A DNA stretch of 64,000 bases from Rotaria socialis (lineage: Eukaryota > Rotifera > Eurotatoria > Philodinida > Philodinidae), in assembly GCA_905331475.1 (NCBI GenBank), contig CAJNYU010002190.1, forward strand, positions 49,937 to 113,936, given 5' to 3'. The notes under the pieces were generated by a model. The model was given only the letters and a program-made list of their open reading frames with translations. It was not told the DNA's origin and made no database searches. Position 1 is the stretch's first letter. Every line of letters begins with the position of its first letter. Made by a program: the position numbers and the translations under genes. Shown here piece after piece: positions 35,395 through 47,686 of this stretch.

Positions 35395-37612
35395 TCTTTA
35401 TGTATTTTTATTATGGAATTTTTAGGCTTATCTTCGCCATATCGAATGTCATCATTCTCGTCAATGTCGAGATCTTGTCTATGATCAAATTCGTCGTGCA
35501 CTCGAGATGGCTGGTTTAATAGTTTATGATTCAGGCTCAACAACACAAACCAACAATCCAACACAGACACTTATGCTTACTAAAGATGAAATTAATTTCG
35601 TTAAATCATTAAGACAATTTGAAGTAAAGATTAATTTCAAACGAAGAATTTTCTTTATTTTAAAATTTTAGTATGCTGTTGAAATGTTAAATGTCTCAGT
35701 AACATCATCAACTAAAGAACAACTCCAACAATTATGTAGTAAAACTATTGATAATAGTCAAGATTTTACTGATTCAATTTATATAAGTATTGAACAACGA
35801 GAAAAACTACTTGAATTTCATAAAAATCTACAAGAACAACTCGGAGAAATTATTAAAATTACAACAAATACGAATGATACTGGATTTTCATTGAAAAATG
35901 ATGTTCTTCCATTATCGATTCAAACAATTCAACAATTAGCACGTGATTTTCGAAAACACGTAAGTGTATTTTCTTTCCTCGAAATTTAGGCTATTTCAAT
36001 TTCGTTTTATTTCAGTTAGAACAAATGACTATATATCGTGCATCGGAATTCTTTCGAACACATGATGAAAATGTTCTACTTAATGAAATAAAAACATATT
36101 CATTGACGGGTCGATTAGATCTATTACAGGAAGCTATTGATAATTTTCGAGAGCAAGCCGATATTGCGATTGAGGTATGATGATCGAGAAAAAAAGAAAT
36201 AGAAAATTTTCTATAGGAATTTTTGTATTTTTAGTTAAGTAAACTATTGAAACATATTAGTGCATGCGATCAATTACAAGTATCAAGCGAATATCATGAT
36301 TTAGTATTTCAAAATTTATCAAATATGGTAAGATTTATATTAATAGATTGTTGTTGGCAAACAACCATCTTCGTTTTTCTTACTGAATCATGTTAGTAGT
36401 AAATGAAATTATTTATATGTAATTTTAGATCATTGCATCAGCACAGTCCGTTGCTGCACATTCAACTAGCCGAGTACCAAAAGAAAATCTTGATGTTCTC
36501 TGTCGTTTTTGGGAACAGCAAATCAATGATTTTTCAATTCTTGTGAAAGAAATAGAAGATGTAATAGAAGGTCGTGGTGAAAAAAACGTTTATTTATCAT
36601 TGCCAAGACCTGGTAAACATGGAACAACATCTAAAGGTAGTGCGATTGTTTTTTCTAAAAAAAATTGTTCTGAAAAAAATGAATCTTTAGCTGGTTTTAA
36701 ACCAACAAAACTTGACTCTGATGAGCAAGCTAAAATTGCCAAAGCTGGTCTTGAAATGAAATTAGTTACTTCCGAAATGGATGCCGAGGCGGAAAAATGG
36801 GATCAACCACAAAGTGAAATAGCTAAAGTTTGACATTTTTGGTTTTATCTATAGAACATCTATTTTATATGGTTTTATTAAAAATAGCGTGCAAAAAATA
36901 TGTCATCAATGGCATTTTCAATGTATTTGTTTACGCGAGGCGAAGGAACATTACGCACGACACAAGATTTATTTACCCAAGCTTATTATTTTGTTGAAGA
37001 AGGTGCTCGTTTATCTGCTATTGTTCATGAATTTGCCAATCAAGTAAGTTTATTATGATCAAATGGAAATAGATCATTTCGAATTTTTCTCTTTTAGATA
37101 CCAAATAAAAATGCTCGACAAGATATTTTAACACAATTAGAAAGAATACCATTGATGTGTCATCAATTAAAATTAAAATTAAAAACCCCTGTATCAGGAA
37201 AAAATTCAACATTTTCAAAAGTATGCAAATTTAAAAATAGCCGAAATTTTTCACAATTTGTTTTTTTTTCCATCTAGGTCGATACTGTTATATGTGAAAC
37301 ACGAGATTTAATGAATGCAGTAGCTCGTTTGTGTACTAACGTTTTTGTTTGTCAATCAAAAGTAAGAAAAAGTACTCGGAAAAGTTCATAAATATATTTT
37401 TCTTGCTTTCTTGTTTTTAGTATAACATTGTTGATTATCGTACGACTTCAAGTAATCATAATTATGTTCGACCACCGATACCATCTGTTAAATGGAGTCG
37501 AACAACAACTATGGAAAGAGACGATCGTATGGAAAGTAAACCGGAACGTGCAATGCGTTCGTCATCATTACAGCGACCATCGAACTATTTACCGGACTAT
37601 GATTGTATATAA
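34045..37612 (+). CDS. CTNNAL1: Alpha-catulin (vinculin/alpha-catenin family), 14 exons
   Basis: Fourteen exons (34045-34261, 34732-34806, 34856-35031, 35084-35203, 35273-35362, 35426-35623, 35672-35959, 36016-36174, 36235-36327, 36429-36827, 36888-37043, 37098-37220, 37278-37361, 37421-37612) all close in phase and give 789 residues. Hallmarks are LEIKTKSIEATLVPLVTQIS, EKTLQAINRVGEAVHLAVE, MVELAHLTGDRQNDLKDERR, RVPKENLDVLCRFWEQQI, VYLSLPRPGKHGTTSKG, DEQAKIAKAGLEMKLVTSE and MSSMAFSMYLFTRGEGTLRT. These match vertebrate catulin through most of its length. The last exon is a basic Ser/Arg-rich tail not shared with it. Catulin is a cytoskeletal scaffold linked to Rho and NF-kB signalling. The exon 10 donor (GTTTGA) is weak but phase-required. 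Confidence 0.95.
35363..35394 (+). repeat. (AAT)n microsatellite in a catulin intron
   Basis: About nine AAT units start at the donor of exon 5. The intron donor is GTAATA and the repeat forms most of the 63-nt intron. Confidence 0.85.
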
Positions 37613-38320
37613 TAAACCTTTATTGTTTTTAATTTATTTTTATCGTGATCAATAATTGTGTGATTGATCTCGTTCTAAACTTGTGTTTTTTTTCCTATGC
37701 GTGTAATGCCATTTTATATCCTAATATTAGTCAATCTTCTTATCTCAGAAGTGTATATTTTGCTTGGTTTTCTTTTTGTTCTTTTTGTTCTTACAATAAG
37801 TTTGCTCGTAAGAAATACATACATATAACAGGTATAATAGAATAGGAAAGTAAAGTTTAATTAACTATCTGATAACTTTAGTCAAGTGATGGAAACCTTT
37901 TCAACGTGAATTTTGGCATTCGTGTTTGTTAATTTGTAATATAATAAGAAGAAATAAATTCACTGGAATGAATTGACGTTTTCTTCATTGCTTCTGATAA
38001 TTTCTGAGGTTAATATAGACATATTCATAATTATAGGATCTACTAATAATATTTATTCTACTTCGTAGCGTTATATCGACTTCTGTTGGAAAAGATTATT
38101 CATAACCTATTTCTTTTTTTATAGTTGTGATAACACATCTACATAGTGAGCAAGAGGTTTTTATCAATGACTTCTAATTTCGATTACATGTAATTAAATT
38201 ATTTTTTTTATGAATCGAAATGATTCAACAAAACGTAAGTGTAGCAACGGTTAGTATGGTAATATATATTGAGACTATTAGCTTCGTTAGTAAAAAGTTT
38301 CGTTTAAATGCACCTCTATC

Positions 38321-38373
38321 TTGAGGGTGTGGGTGCTGCTCGTCTTCGCATAGTCACACCCTCACACCCTCAA
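38321..38373. repeat. Telomere-like hairpin A, loop TGCTCGTCTTCGCA
   Basis: TTGAGGGTGTGGGTG at the left faces CACACCCTCACACCCTCAA at the right. The loop contains TGCTCGTCTTCGCA. The 11 outer bases match as an exact inverted repeat. Confidence 0.8.
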
Positions 38374-39410
38374 TTTTTCAAAATCGTGCCACACAAAATG
38401 TCCCTCGTGGTCGACTTGCTATGAATAAGTGGTTTTTAACGAAAAATATTGGGGGGGATGAAAAATAGTCTTACCGCCACTTATCCTCTATAATTTAAAT
38501 AAATACAATCTTTTGATTTTTTGTTATTTAAACATGTTTATGGCTTTATTTACGAATAAATTTATAATTTTTCATTTATTTCCGAAATCATGCTAGACAG
38601 TTATTTGTATATGCGGATTATACAACTCATGATTTTCTTTGATTCATTATGGATGATAGTCTAAATAATACTTTCAAAACTGAATTGTCAATACCTAATC
38701 ATCTTCAAAAATGACATCGTTACCTATGTGTCACACTCTTTAGTTTAATCGTGTGAAGTAGACAAGTATTATTATATTATCAATGACGAGAGATTTTTTT
38801 CTTTCTAACGCATATAAATGTACACCTTCTCATAATACTTGACTTAGCAAAAACATGTTGTTGTTCTTCGCATAGAGAAGCAATAATTCAAAAGCAATGA
38901 CTCCCGTCTTCGAGCAAACAGTACTATTGCAGTTGCGCTTTGTCTCTAGTCGAAGAAAAAATATTTACAATTGCCGAATTAAAAATTTTGTGATAGATGA
39001 ATTATTGTTGAAAAAAACAACTTTTCGTTTTGCCAAAGGCAGAGAAAAAAACAATAACAAAGTATCATTCTCAAGAAAAAATAGCACTCAATTATTAATA
39101 TAGTAGCAGTTCGAATTCTCACAAACTTACTTTCACAATATTCACATGACTTATAAAATGGCAGTGGCCAACTATTCAGTCAACGGTAGATATCTTCCGA
39201 ACCATGGATTCAGAATAGTAAGAAAGTATTCACTTGACTAGTTATACTTGAGTCTGCTCGTATGCCTCAGATTTATCCAACAGTGACGCATATAAAAACA
39301 ATTCCAAATGTTATTAGGATTCAGCCGCTTAAATGGTATCACTTACCATTCACACAACAAGGGACCTATTCTTCAAAGTAAGCATGTTTAGGAGACGCTA
39401 TTCGACATAG

Positions 39411-39462
39411 TCAGGGTGATGTGGGTGTGAGTATGCGAAGACGAGCAACACTCACACCCTGA
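39411..39462. repeat. Telomere-like hairpin B, loop in opposite orientation to A
   Basis: TCAGGGTG at the left and CACCCTGA at the right enclose GTGGGTGTGAG, then TGCGAAGACGAGCA. That last segment is the exact reverse complement of the loop of the hairpin at 38321. The two are copies of one small element inserted in opposite orientations about 1.1 kb apart. Confidence 0.8.
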
Positions 39463-39902
39463 AGATTTTATTTTTTTTAGCGCTTCTCTTAATATAAGGA
39501 GTCGAAACATATTGTTATTTCATTGATCAGAGTGTTGATCAACAAACGATAGGAAATGCAGAAAACCATGAGATGGACTATACTATTTAACGATGGAGAG
39601 CTTCTATAAGCACGAGCAGATGTAACGCTGACAGTAATCAAACTGCAGCATAACCTTATTTCTGTTGAATGATGAATATCTTCTTGAGAAAATTATTTCA
39701 CAATGGCATGCATGTATCTAACGCAAAATTGTAAAAGTGAAAACGCTTTGTGCCAAGGGCTTTTTGTAGCGTTTTCTACCCATAATCTATTAGAAATCAG
39801 TTCGCATGAAACTGAAATAATCGCACATTGATTTCATCAATAGAACAAATTGGCTTCCAAATATTAATAGAGACCAGCGAGTGGCTAACAGCAACATTAA
39901 AA

Positions 39903-41281
39903 ATGTTGATAAAGAACCATTACGGAAAAAATATCAACGAAGGAAAGTATCAATAGTTTCATCACGCAGTTACTTAGTTGACTTGCAGTTTCCCTATTTT
40001 CAGATGTGGACATGGTTATTGCTGCCAAATTTGTTGTTCTCTTTTGGTCTTATTATTATTACTAATGATCGCTGGTTGCCTGACAGCTGTATTTTTAACT
40101 TCGCATAGTGGAGGTAAGATATAAATATCATTAATATCAACAATGCTAAATTTATTGTGCAAAAATTGTAAAATTCATTTTATTCATTTTCATGTAAATA
40201 GGATCATCGTCATCAGTTGACTCTTCCACTACAACAGTGCCATCCGCTTCGAGTATGATTCCTCCTCGCAACATTTTGTATCATTGAGGGATTTGTTCTC
40301 ATAATATTCATAGGTATTGCGACGACTCTTACTACGACAACGGGGAGCACCACAACGACAGTCATGGTACCATCTTGTAAGTTAAAGCTATCAAATAATT
40401 TAGTAAAACTGAGACATGTTTTATTGATTCCCTTCTATCGTGACAAGATGTACTACGTAGGATTTTGTACAACACACAAGAAAGTTTCATATCATTTTGA
40501 AAACATTAGAATTGAGCGCACAATTTGAAGTTCATCGGATGCCACTGTTTCTTATTCTGGTAAAGACAGATCAAGTCATTTGTGTCAGAAATCAAAAGTC
40601 TACAGTTCTAATGACCTCTACACTCAGTTATTTTGTGAGCAACATGGTACATACACATTACTAGACACGAGTGACTTTAACTAATCATATATATCGGACG
40701 CATACTTTTGGTCATAGCCCAATAGTTATACTAATTCGAACAAATTACTTTTCTATTAACAATTTTAATGTTTTTTGCACTCTTAAATGTTAATGCTCTT
40801 TTATTTTGATTTAGCCGTTTTGAACAATACATGCACTGCAATTATGAGCGGTACTATCACGACCCTAGTGTACCTTTCAGATGTAGCCATATTTCCTTAT
40901 ACATACTTTCAATACTTATATGTAGCTACATCAACAAGTACAACAATGATGCTAGCTCTACGTCAGGATCCTAGTTATTGGTGTCTAGATGACATTTCAG
41001 TCACTAACAACAGTTCACAACTGTGGCAAGATGGTGGTTTTGAACAGAGTCCATTGACTCAATATTATGCTTACTGTAACCCGAACGGAGCTTCTGCCAG
41101 TGGTAGCATATCGGCGACATGTACCCATTCAGGCAGCTATAGTTTCTATGATGGTTCAGTAGGATATTCAGATTACCTCAGCCAAACATTCACAACAGTG
41201 GTCGGTTCCACATATAACATCACTTTTTGGCTGCAGAGCATGGGTGGACCTGCGAATAGCTTCCTCGTTATCATAGGTTGA
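39903..41281 (+). CDS. Type II membrane protein with Thr/Ser stalk and extracellular domain (rotifer-type family)
   Basis: Exons 39903-39946, 40004-40113, 40202-40252, 40314-40376 and 40815-41281 close in phase (2,1,1,1) to give 244 residues. A short basic cytoplasmic head is followed by a Cys-rich membrane anchor (GYCCQICCSLLVLLLLLMIA). A Ser/Thr stalk comes next (SVDSSTTTVPSAS, TTLTTTTGSTTTTV), then the ectodomain: DPSYWCLDDISVTNNSS, YAYCNPNGASASGS, CTHSGSYSFYDGSVGYSDYL and STYNITFWLQSMGG. I recognise this layout as a recurrent surface-protein type in bdelloids; its function is unknown. The jelly-roll-like ectodomain suggests carbohydrate or ligand binding. The start is the only ATG giving the right phase, and an upstream exon is possible. 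Confidence 0.7.
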
Positions 41282-41540
41282 TAGACAATGTAACTGAAAT
41301 TAAATTTCTATAACTATTTCTCGTCTCCATGATGATTTCACAATAAAATTGGCTTGTTTTCTGCATAGCTTTTGAGAGTCTTGCTGCTTTTATCGTGATA
41401 AAAATACTGTAGTATGCATAGATATACATCAAATGTGTGGGTACGAGTATGGGTGGTTCCCATCACAATTCAATGGGAGTTAGAGAGAAAATTATGTTTG
41501 TCTAGAAAGAAGCAAAATCGTTTTTGAACTTTTTGCTTTA

Positions 41541-42319
41541 ACGGGTGGATCGAAAGTTTTGGCACAAAATGTTTGCTTATTTCTGACTCACTTGAAAATA
41601 TTTCAGCCGAGTCGAAAACTATGGATTAGAACCAGCATTTTGCGTTCTTTCTGAATATGAGCTTGGAAACTTTTTGTCAGCTTTTATTCGAGAGTAGTGA
41701 GAGAATCTTTGAAAGGCCTGAAAAGTTTGTTTGGACGGGAAACTTTTTCACACTTTTTTATGTTTTAACTATTGCGATTCGAAACTAAAAATTGGAACCT
41801 TTATTATTCTATCAGCTGGCAGAACAAAGTCTGCCCTACAAAAGGTACTATTTGAGTTTTTTTGGTGTTTAGGCAAGAATTGTCAATTTTTGTTTTTCCT
41901 ATACCCTGATTTATGAGAAATCCAGTTTTTGATGAAAAGGGGCTTTTCACAAAAAGGAGCTTCAGGCAAAATACATATAACTTCACTTGTGTTAAAGCTA
42001 CAACTTGATTCAATATCCATTTTTGTAAATAAGTTTCCGCTCTAACAAAATACCTTAACCGGTAACTTTTAGCGTCTTCGCAAAGGGACATATATGGGTT
42101 AGAAACAAGCTATTTATGCGTCGTCCAAATCAATTTTTCAGACCTTTCAAAGATTCTCTCACTACTCTCGAATAAAAGCTGACAAAAAGTTTCCAAACTC
42201 ATATTCAGAAAAAAACGCAAAATGCTGGTTCTAATCCATAGTTTTCGACTCGGCTGAAATATTTTCAAGTGAGTCAGAAATGAGCAAACATTTTGTGCCA
42301 AAACTTCCGATCCACCCGT
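41541..42319. mobile_element. Foldback element with about 205-bp arms
   Basis: The ends are ACGGGTGGATC and GATCCACCCGT. The arms (41541-41745 and about 42116-42319) are reverse complements and share TTTCAAAGATTCTCTCACTA and TGACAAAAAGTTTCC as seen on the right arm. The centre is noncoding. A clear target duplication is not visible. The element lies just after the membrane-protein gene. Confidence 0.8.
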
Positions 42320-43437
42320 TATTGTAAATTTGTTGCACTAACCATCTTACGTTGATTTAATCATTGAAATAATTTTTATACTGCAGCAGCAATGACGACA
42401 AGTCTTAATAAATATAAACTTATTCCTTGTTTGAAACTAATTATTTCCAAAAAGTAAATATGTAGCAAAAGTAATGATTTCTCCATTGAGACAATTATAT
42501 TCTTCAAGGATTGTTTTATACGAATCAGAAATGTCAATGAAGCGAGTCTGATCAACAAAAGTCGGCCCATGGATCAGTTATCTGATTGAAACATTTTTTT
42601 CAGAGATATGTTGACTTGTCATGCTAGCGAAAAGTACTTCGTTTTCATCTAATATTCCTTTTATTGTATAAATTAAATTACGATAAGATGCATATAATTG
42701 AAAAAAATAAACAAATCCTTTAACGAGAGAGCTGTTGTTGCAGAAGTTTTTGAAATATGCACGTGACAGAATCGACCAATCTGTATGTCTGGTCGCACTT
42801 TTAGGAGCGACGACGTTTTTCTTGTTCTGTTGAAGTTAAAATAATCATATTTGGGAACTAAAAATTGATCATTTTATTCACGTTTAATAGTTGTCTTGGT
42901 TTCTGCGATCAAGGAGTACGAGTGAATAAGTTTCCAATTGATAAGTTTAAAAGGAATTTCGAAGTCTAAGCTTGAATGTTGGTTAATACTTTTGTATTCT
43001 AGGATAGTGGTCTCGGAGCTTGTAGAATAAAAATGTTTCGTCTATAAACCCCGAGCTCTTTTTCGTAGATTAAGTTGCTAATTTTCATAGTGATCTAGTA
43101 AGCAGCAGTTTTCACAACCATTATCAGAAGAAAGAAGTTCTGTTATCAAGTCGACTATAACCATCGTAGAATTGTGAAAATACTTACCTGTTTAGAAAGC
43201 TTCCATAGAACTTCTAAATTTAAAACTGTATGTTTTGATTTCACATAAGAATATAAAAAAGCTTATCAATTTTAACGAAATGAAATCGTTATTGAAAAGA
43301 GTCGACAAAAAACATAGCTCAATGTGTTCAAATGTTAGTTGTTGTTGTTGTGAGTTCTTAGTAAACATTCTTAGAGCGAAATCTTCACTCATTCCAAACC
43401 TTAGTACATTGTATGTAAAATAAAGAGAATACATCCT
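42320..43437. other. AT-rich stretch, nothing recognised
   Basis: No gene, repeat or conserved motif was seen between the foldback element and the GGAATTCC cluster. Confidence 0.4.
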
Positions 43438-43875
43438 ATTCCGGAACCAGTTCCACTCACGGAACCAATTCCATCTAATTCCCGGAATTCCGTTTATCGC
43501 TTCCGATTCAATTCCGGAATTCAGTGCACCCACACTGACACCCACATTTACACCCACACCATGCAATTCCGGTACGGAATTCCCGGGAATTAGGTCGAAC
43601 AGGAATCGAACGGAATTCCTTCTAATTCCCAGCGATTCCGTATTGACCTAATTCAGGAATTCCGGACCGGAATCGGATCATTACGAAATGGGTAAGACAA
43701 GATAGAATAGTGGTACAAGTTGTAATTTCGGAATTACTAGGAATTCCCAGTGACTCCGCTTTCACCTAATTCTGGAATTGGACAAACCAATTCCAGAATC
43801 GGACAGTGTTCATATTTGACCTAATTCCGGAATCGACGGAACTGATTCCGGGGGCGAAACTGGTTCCGAAATGTT
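43438..43875. repeat. Cluster of CCGGAATTCC palindromes
   Basis: Variants of TTCCGGAATT and its halves (GGAATT, AATTCC, GGAACC) recur more than 25 times in about 440 bp, in no fixed period. A C-rich telomere-like tract lies inside it (43527-43560). The composition is sharply different from the flanks. No coding frame. Confidence 0.8.
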
Positions 43876-44030
43876 CAACATTGCGTAATAGGATGACTGC
43901 TCAGAATAACGAGGGAAACAATTGAACTCATACACTATCAATAAATTACAAACAAAAAAGAGTTTACTGATATTCGTATCATTTTCGATAATAATCGATT
44001 AAAACATTCTGTATAAGGTAGAGTCAATGT

Positions 44031-44505
44031 CCCTAAAGCGAACGGACGATATAGGGCTGTTCATACTAACTTTATATCAGACCCATTTCGCCTCTTAAAA
44101 TTATTATTATTATTCCATGGGAAAGAGCACAAAATTCTGCATCCGCTCATATAAAGATATAGTTCGTAACTAAAAAAATAGTTGAGGAATCGGCGGTATA
44201 AAGTAGAAAAGTCAAAACGTTCGCTTTACGTACATGTTCACAAAGCGAACGGCCAGCAAGAAAATGTCCTTAAAGCGAACGGTCCAGTGAAAAACAAGCA
44301 AAATATAAAAACGTAAACTATTTCCTCGCTCCGGTCCAAAAACTTCAATGAATTTTCTTGAAAATGATATCATTCGATTCGTCTCATTCAGCTCTATCAT
44401 AGTCTAGCGGTTCAGCTTAATTGGAATTAATTTCAATTTTTTATTAATTTTATAAAAAAATAGTTTCCGTTCGCTTTATGTGTAGTGCACATAAAGCGAA
44501 CGGTA
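44031..44505. repeat. Six copies of TAAAGCGAACGG in both orientations
   Basis: Direct copies lie near 44034, 44241, 44271 and 44492; inverted copies (CCGTTCGCTTTA or close) near 44218 and 44467. The last pair forms a hairpin around the short spacer TGTGTAGTGCA. The copies are separated by AT-rich DNA with no frame. It may be the ends of one or more small elements, or a protein-binding array. Confidence 0.7.
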
Positions 44506-44730
44506 CAGCTATTTTAGCTGGAAATTCACCCTGCTTCAGTATTTTGTTCGTTTACCATAGATCAAAATCAAAATTCAATAAAACTTCCGCTTGCAAAGAC
44601 CTTCAGAATTGTTTTCTCTACAATATACTAGCGGTTCAACTAGAACAGGTGAGAAGATACGTCACAATAGCACATTTTCTTTGTCTTTTTATGTTTCAAG
44701 AAAAACGGATTTAAGATTGACAGCGTTTTC

Positions 44731-44798
44731 GGGTATGGGTGTGGGTGTGGGTGTCACTATTGATATTATTTGAACTCATAGCCATACCCACACCCAAA
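44731..44798. repeat. Telomere-like hairpin
   Basis: GGGTATGGGTGTGGGTGTGG on the left faces CATACCCACACCC on the right across about 30 nt. It is a head-to-head pair of the same TGTGGG-type tracts. Confidence 0.85.
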
Positions 44799-47064
44799 TC
44801 ATACGTTTTCTTTATGAATCCTTGATTTTACTAATATCGAAGCGCCTCCTTCTGTATTAATACATACATATTATCGATTGATCTCTCACCCAATCGAAAT
44901 ATTTCTCTTTTCAAACTGCTACCATGGCGAGAGATACTAATTTTTGACAAATACTTCAACGAAATAAGTTAAACATACATCGATTTCTAGATCATAAACA
45001 CTTAAATATGAAAATTTTCATCAAATGTTCTCTCTAGAACTTGAATTACGGAGAACGCTAATTAATAAATGTTCTAGAGCTAACTCCACTCAATTGAATC
45101 GATCAAGACCTTACTTTCGATTATTTCCTTTTTTAAATTAATTCTATAGTCTTTTTCATTCACCCTCCATTGCGTATATATCACTTAGGATCAAAACAAT
45201 ATTTGATGGGTACTTCAGAGTTCACACATTTCGTACATTCTATTGCATTTTTCCATGCTCAATCTGAATACATTATCAGACTTAGGATTTAAGCCAATAC
45301 TAAGGTGTTATCAGTTTCATTTTTCTGAAAAAATGCATTTTTTATGCAAAATAATCATAAGAACAAAATATATGCTTCTATTATTTAACCTATATGTTCA
45401 TGAAAATAGAGTTGAATATTCAATATTTTAATACCAAAATACTCAGCGTAAAAAGCTCTACAAGTTTTGAAACATTTTAAAGCATTTGGATATACTTATT
45501 TAGGTAAAATAATTAGATTTGAATAAAAATTTATCGTCGAAAGCCGTGTTGATTCTCGTTCCTTCCAAAATCAGAATCGCGAAGAAAACTAACTCGTACA
45601 TGTTGTAGAACACGTTTTGCTCTATCGAACTGCTGGTGCCAATATTTCCGTTAATTCTGACTCTCACAGTGAATTTTTCAAACACTATCCCTCTGTAGTG
45701 TATTAAAGAGCGACCTACTGACCATATAAAACTCCTTTAATCTTTTTTAATTTCTTCGGATTCGGATGCAGTTTTCATGAGGAATCTAAATATGTGGTTG
45801 CTTTTAAAATTCGAGCAAAAAAATGGTACTTTCGTCGCTATTTCGACAAAAATGCGCGTTTTTTTGAAAAAAATAAAAGTGCACTTTTCGTATTTTACTT
45901 GTATCTTTTCGAAAACAGAATTTATTTTGAAAAATGTGATGATCAAAATGATCAGCGAAAAATTCTCTACAAGCCCTGAAAGTTTCAATGGATTTGAGCG
46001 TGGTCGTCGGAATGACCCATTATATTATCAATATCAGGTCATTTTATCTTTCTACTTTGAGTTCTCGTCTGTTTCGAACCACATTGAATACAGCTTTACT
46101 TCGAATATTGTCTATTCAACATAACCAACGATGGAATGAAGGGCAAATGACTGTCTCAAATACGGGCATGAAACGATCCAGACAACCCGCAACAACACAA
46201 CCTGAATTTTGAATCTCAAAAACGTTTATTCGTGCGAAACTAATTACTATATTTTTCTTAAGTTCAACATAGACATTCTTTTCTGATCTATTTTTAGTTT
46301 TATCTGCTTATTTGCCTATTCGTTGTCAAAATCGTGTATACTGGCTGATTCATAAATATAAGTAAAAAAATTTCAATGAATTGTATTCATTCCCTTTGAG
46401 CTATACTGTGTCAATTCTGTAAAATATATTTCCAACTCAATGGAGATAATCAGATTTTACTGAGTTGCTTTTCACGTCCTGCAATAGCAATCATCGGAGA
46501 AAGTCAGTATCTCAAGAACGACTTGCCCATTCCAACTGAATTTTATTTTGAGTATACTTACGGCTCTAACTCATCAAAATCATGATTTTAGGCCGTCTAG
46601 GGGAAAATATCTTAAATTCAGCACAACTCAATGATTTCAATTGGTCATGGGCAATTTTTACTGAAATTGTCATGATGATATTTTAGCCACAGTATTTTAG
46701 CTTTTCTCAACAATTAGACTACATAAAGAGCTCCTTCTCCTAGATTTTTCAAAAAGCTGAACTCGTGTGAATGAGCTGTGCAAAATTTATCACAAAAATA
46801 GGTCATGTATGTTATATTTAAAAAAAAAACTTTTCCGTAGATGATTTTTTAACAGCATTTTTAAATATCCAACGGACACAAAATAATATTGAGATAGACT
46901 TCTTATTCTAATGAGCGAGCGGTTTAATCAGTGTAAATCTTTGTATTTTGTAATCATTTTTTGTTCTAAGCATACTTTTCCTCGTGTATCCCACGACAAG
47001 TTTTCGACGAAAAACTGAAAAATTAAGACCGTTTATGTGCTTTTAACGGATTGATTTGTTTTTG
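44799..47064. other. AT-rich stretch without a supported gene
   Basis: Overlapping open frames at 45737-46212 run on both strands. They have no splice sites, start context or family features that favour a gene. Nothing else was recognised. Confidence 0.4.
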
Positions 47065-47160
47065 AATTGATTTCAGTCCACCATCAAGCAAGAACGAAAC
47101 GTCGTGTGATACTCTCAATCTATCATATGCCGTAATAATACATACCCACACCCAAATACT
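47065..47160 (+). repeat. Degenerate hammerhead-like cassette followed by telomere-like repeat
   Basis: TTGATTTCAG near 47067, then AAGCAAGAACGAAACGTCGT (47086-47105) and, 36 nt later, CATACCCACACCCAAAT. The second half (GAAAC, GTCGT, TGA) matches the better-preserved copy at 47493. The CTGATGA box is eroded and stem I is not evident. Confidence 0.5.
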
Positions 47161-47492
47161 TTTTACAAAGTACATGTAAAATTACTTGCGTCTGAGCTCT
47201 GTCTCAGAATACAAACGAAATAGGTACCTCAGTTCATTCTTTTTAGAGCTCTTTCATATCAACACGGTCTTTTCTTCATACGGTTCTTTTGCCGAGCCAC
47301 ATATAGCATTGAACATTAAAGAGACTCTCGCAGAGTGTGCAATAATATTAACCACTCTCATGTACGAATACAGGTGCAAACAATATTCATATCGCACGCT
47401 TCAGAGAAACCGTTCTTATTCTACTCCATATTTATATAAATTGAATTCATATTGGTCTGATTAATTTTACTATGTAGTGTTAGAATACCGAA

Positions 47493-47592
47493 CATACCTG
47501 ATGATGACTGTCTAAGCAACAGTCGAAACACGTCGTATGACTGCTTGGTTTCAAATTCTCTATATGTAAACATACCCACACACCCACCCCAA
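47493..47592 (+). ncRNA. Hammerhead-ribozyme-like fold followed by CCCACACACCCACCCC
   Basis: Elements occur in canonical type I order. Stem I 5' strand CATAC (47493-47497); core CTGATGA (47498-47504); stem II GACTGT/ACAGTC, six pairs, 7-nt loop CTAAGCA; core GAAA (47525-47528); a minimal stem III; GTC (47532-47534) where cleavage would fall; stem I 3' strand GTATG (47535-47539) pairing with CATAC. There is one extra T between CTGATGA and stem II, and stem III is very short, as reported for Penelope-element hammerheads. C-rich telomere-like repeats begin at 47571. Structure is seen in sequence; catalysis is not shown. Confidence 0.6.
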
Positions 47593-47686
47593 TGTTTTCA
47601 TCGGGCCGTTTTCTTCTCTTTTTTGCGATTTTATAACTGCGTACGTGACGTCATTATGCTCGTTCCGAAATAAATGATGAATTTAT

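Larger units (their letters stand above)
37613..39902. other. Accessory stretch without a supported gene
   Basis: AT-rich DNA with two telomere-like hairpins (annotated separately). A frame at 38897-39103 is Lys/Asn-rich and has no family resemblance. No exon was found before the membrane-protein gene. Confidence 0.4.

Noticed and set aside
45737-46212. Overlapping open frames on both strands
   Set aside because: No splice sites, domain or signal peptide; codon use looks like AT-rich chance frames.
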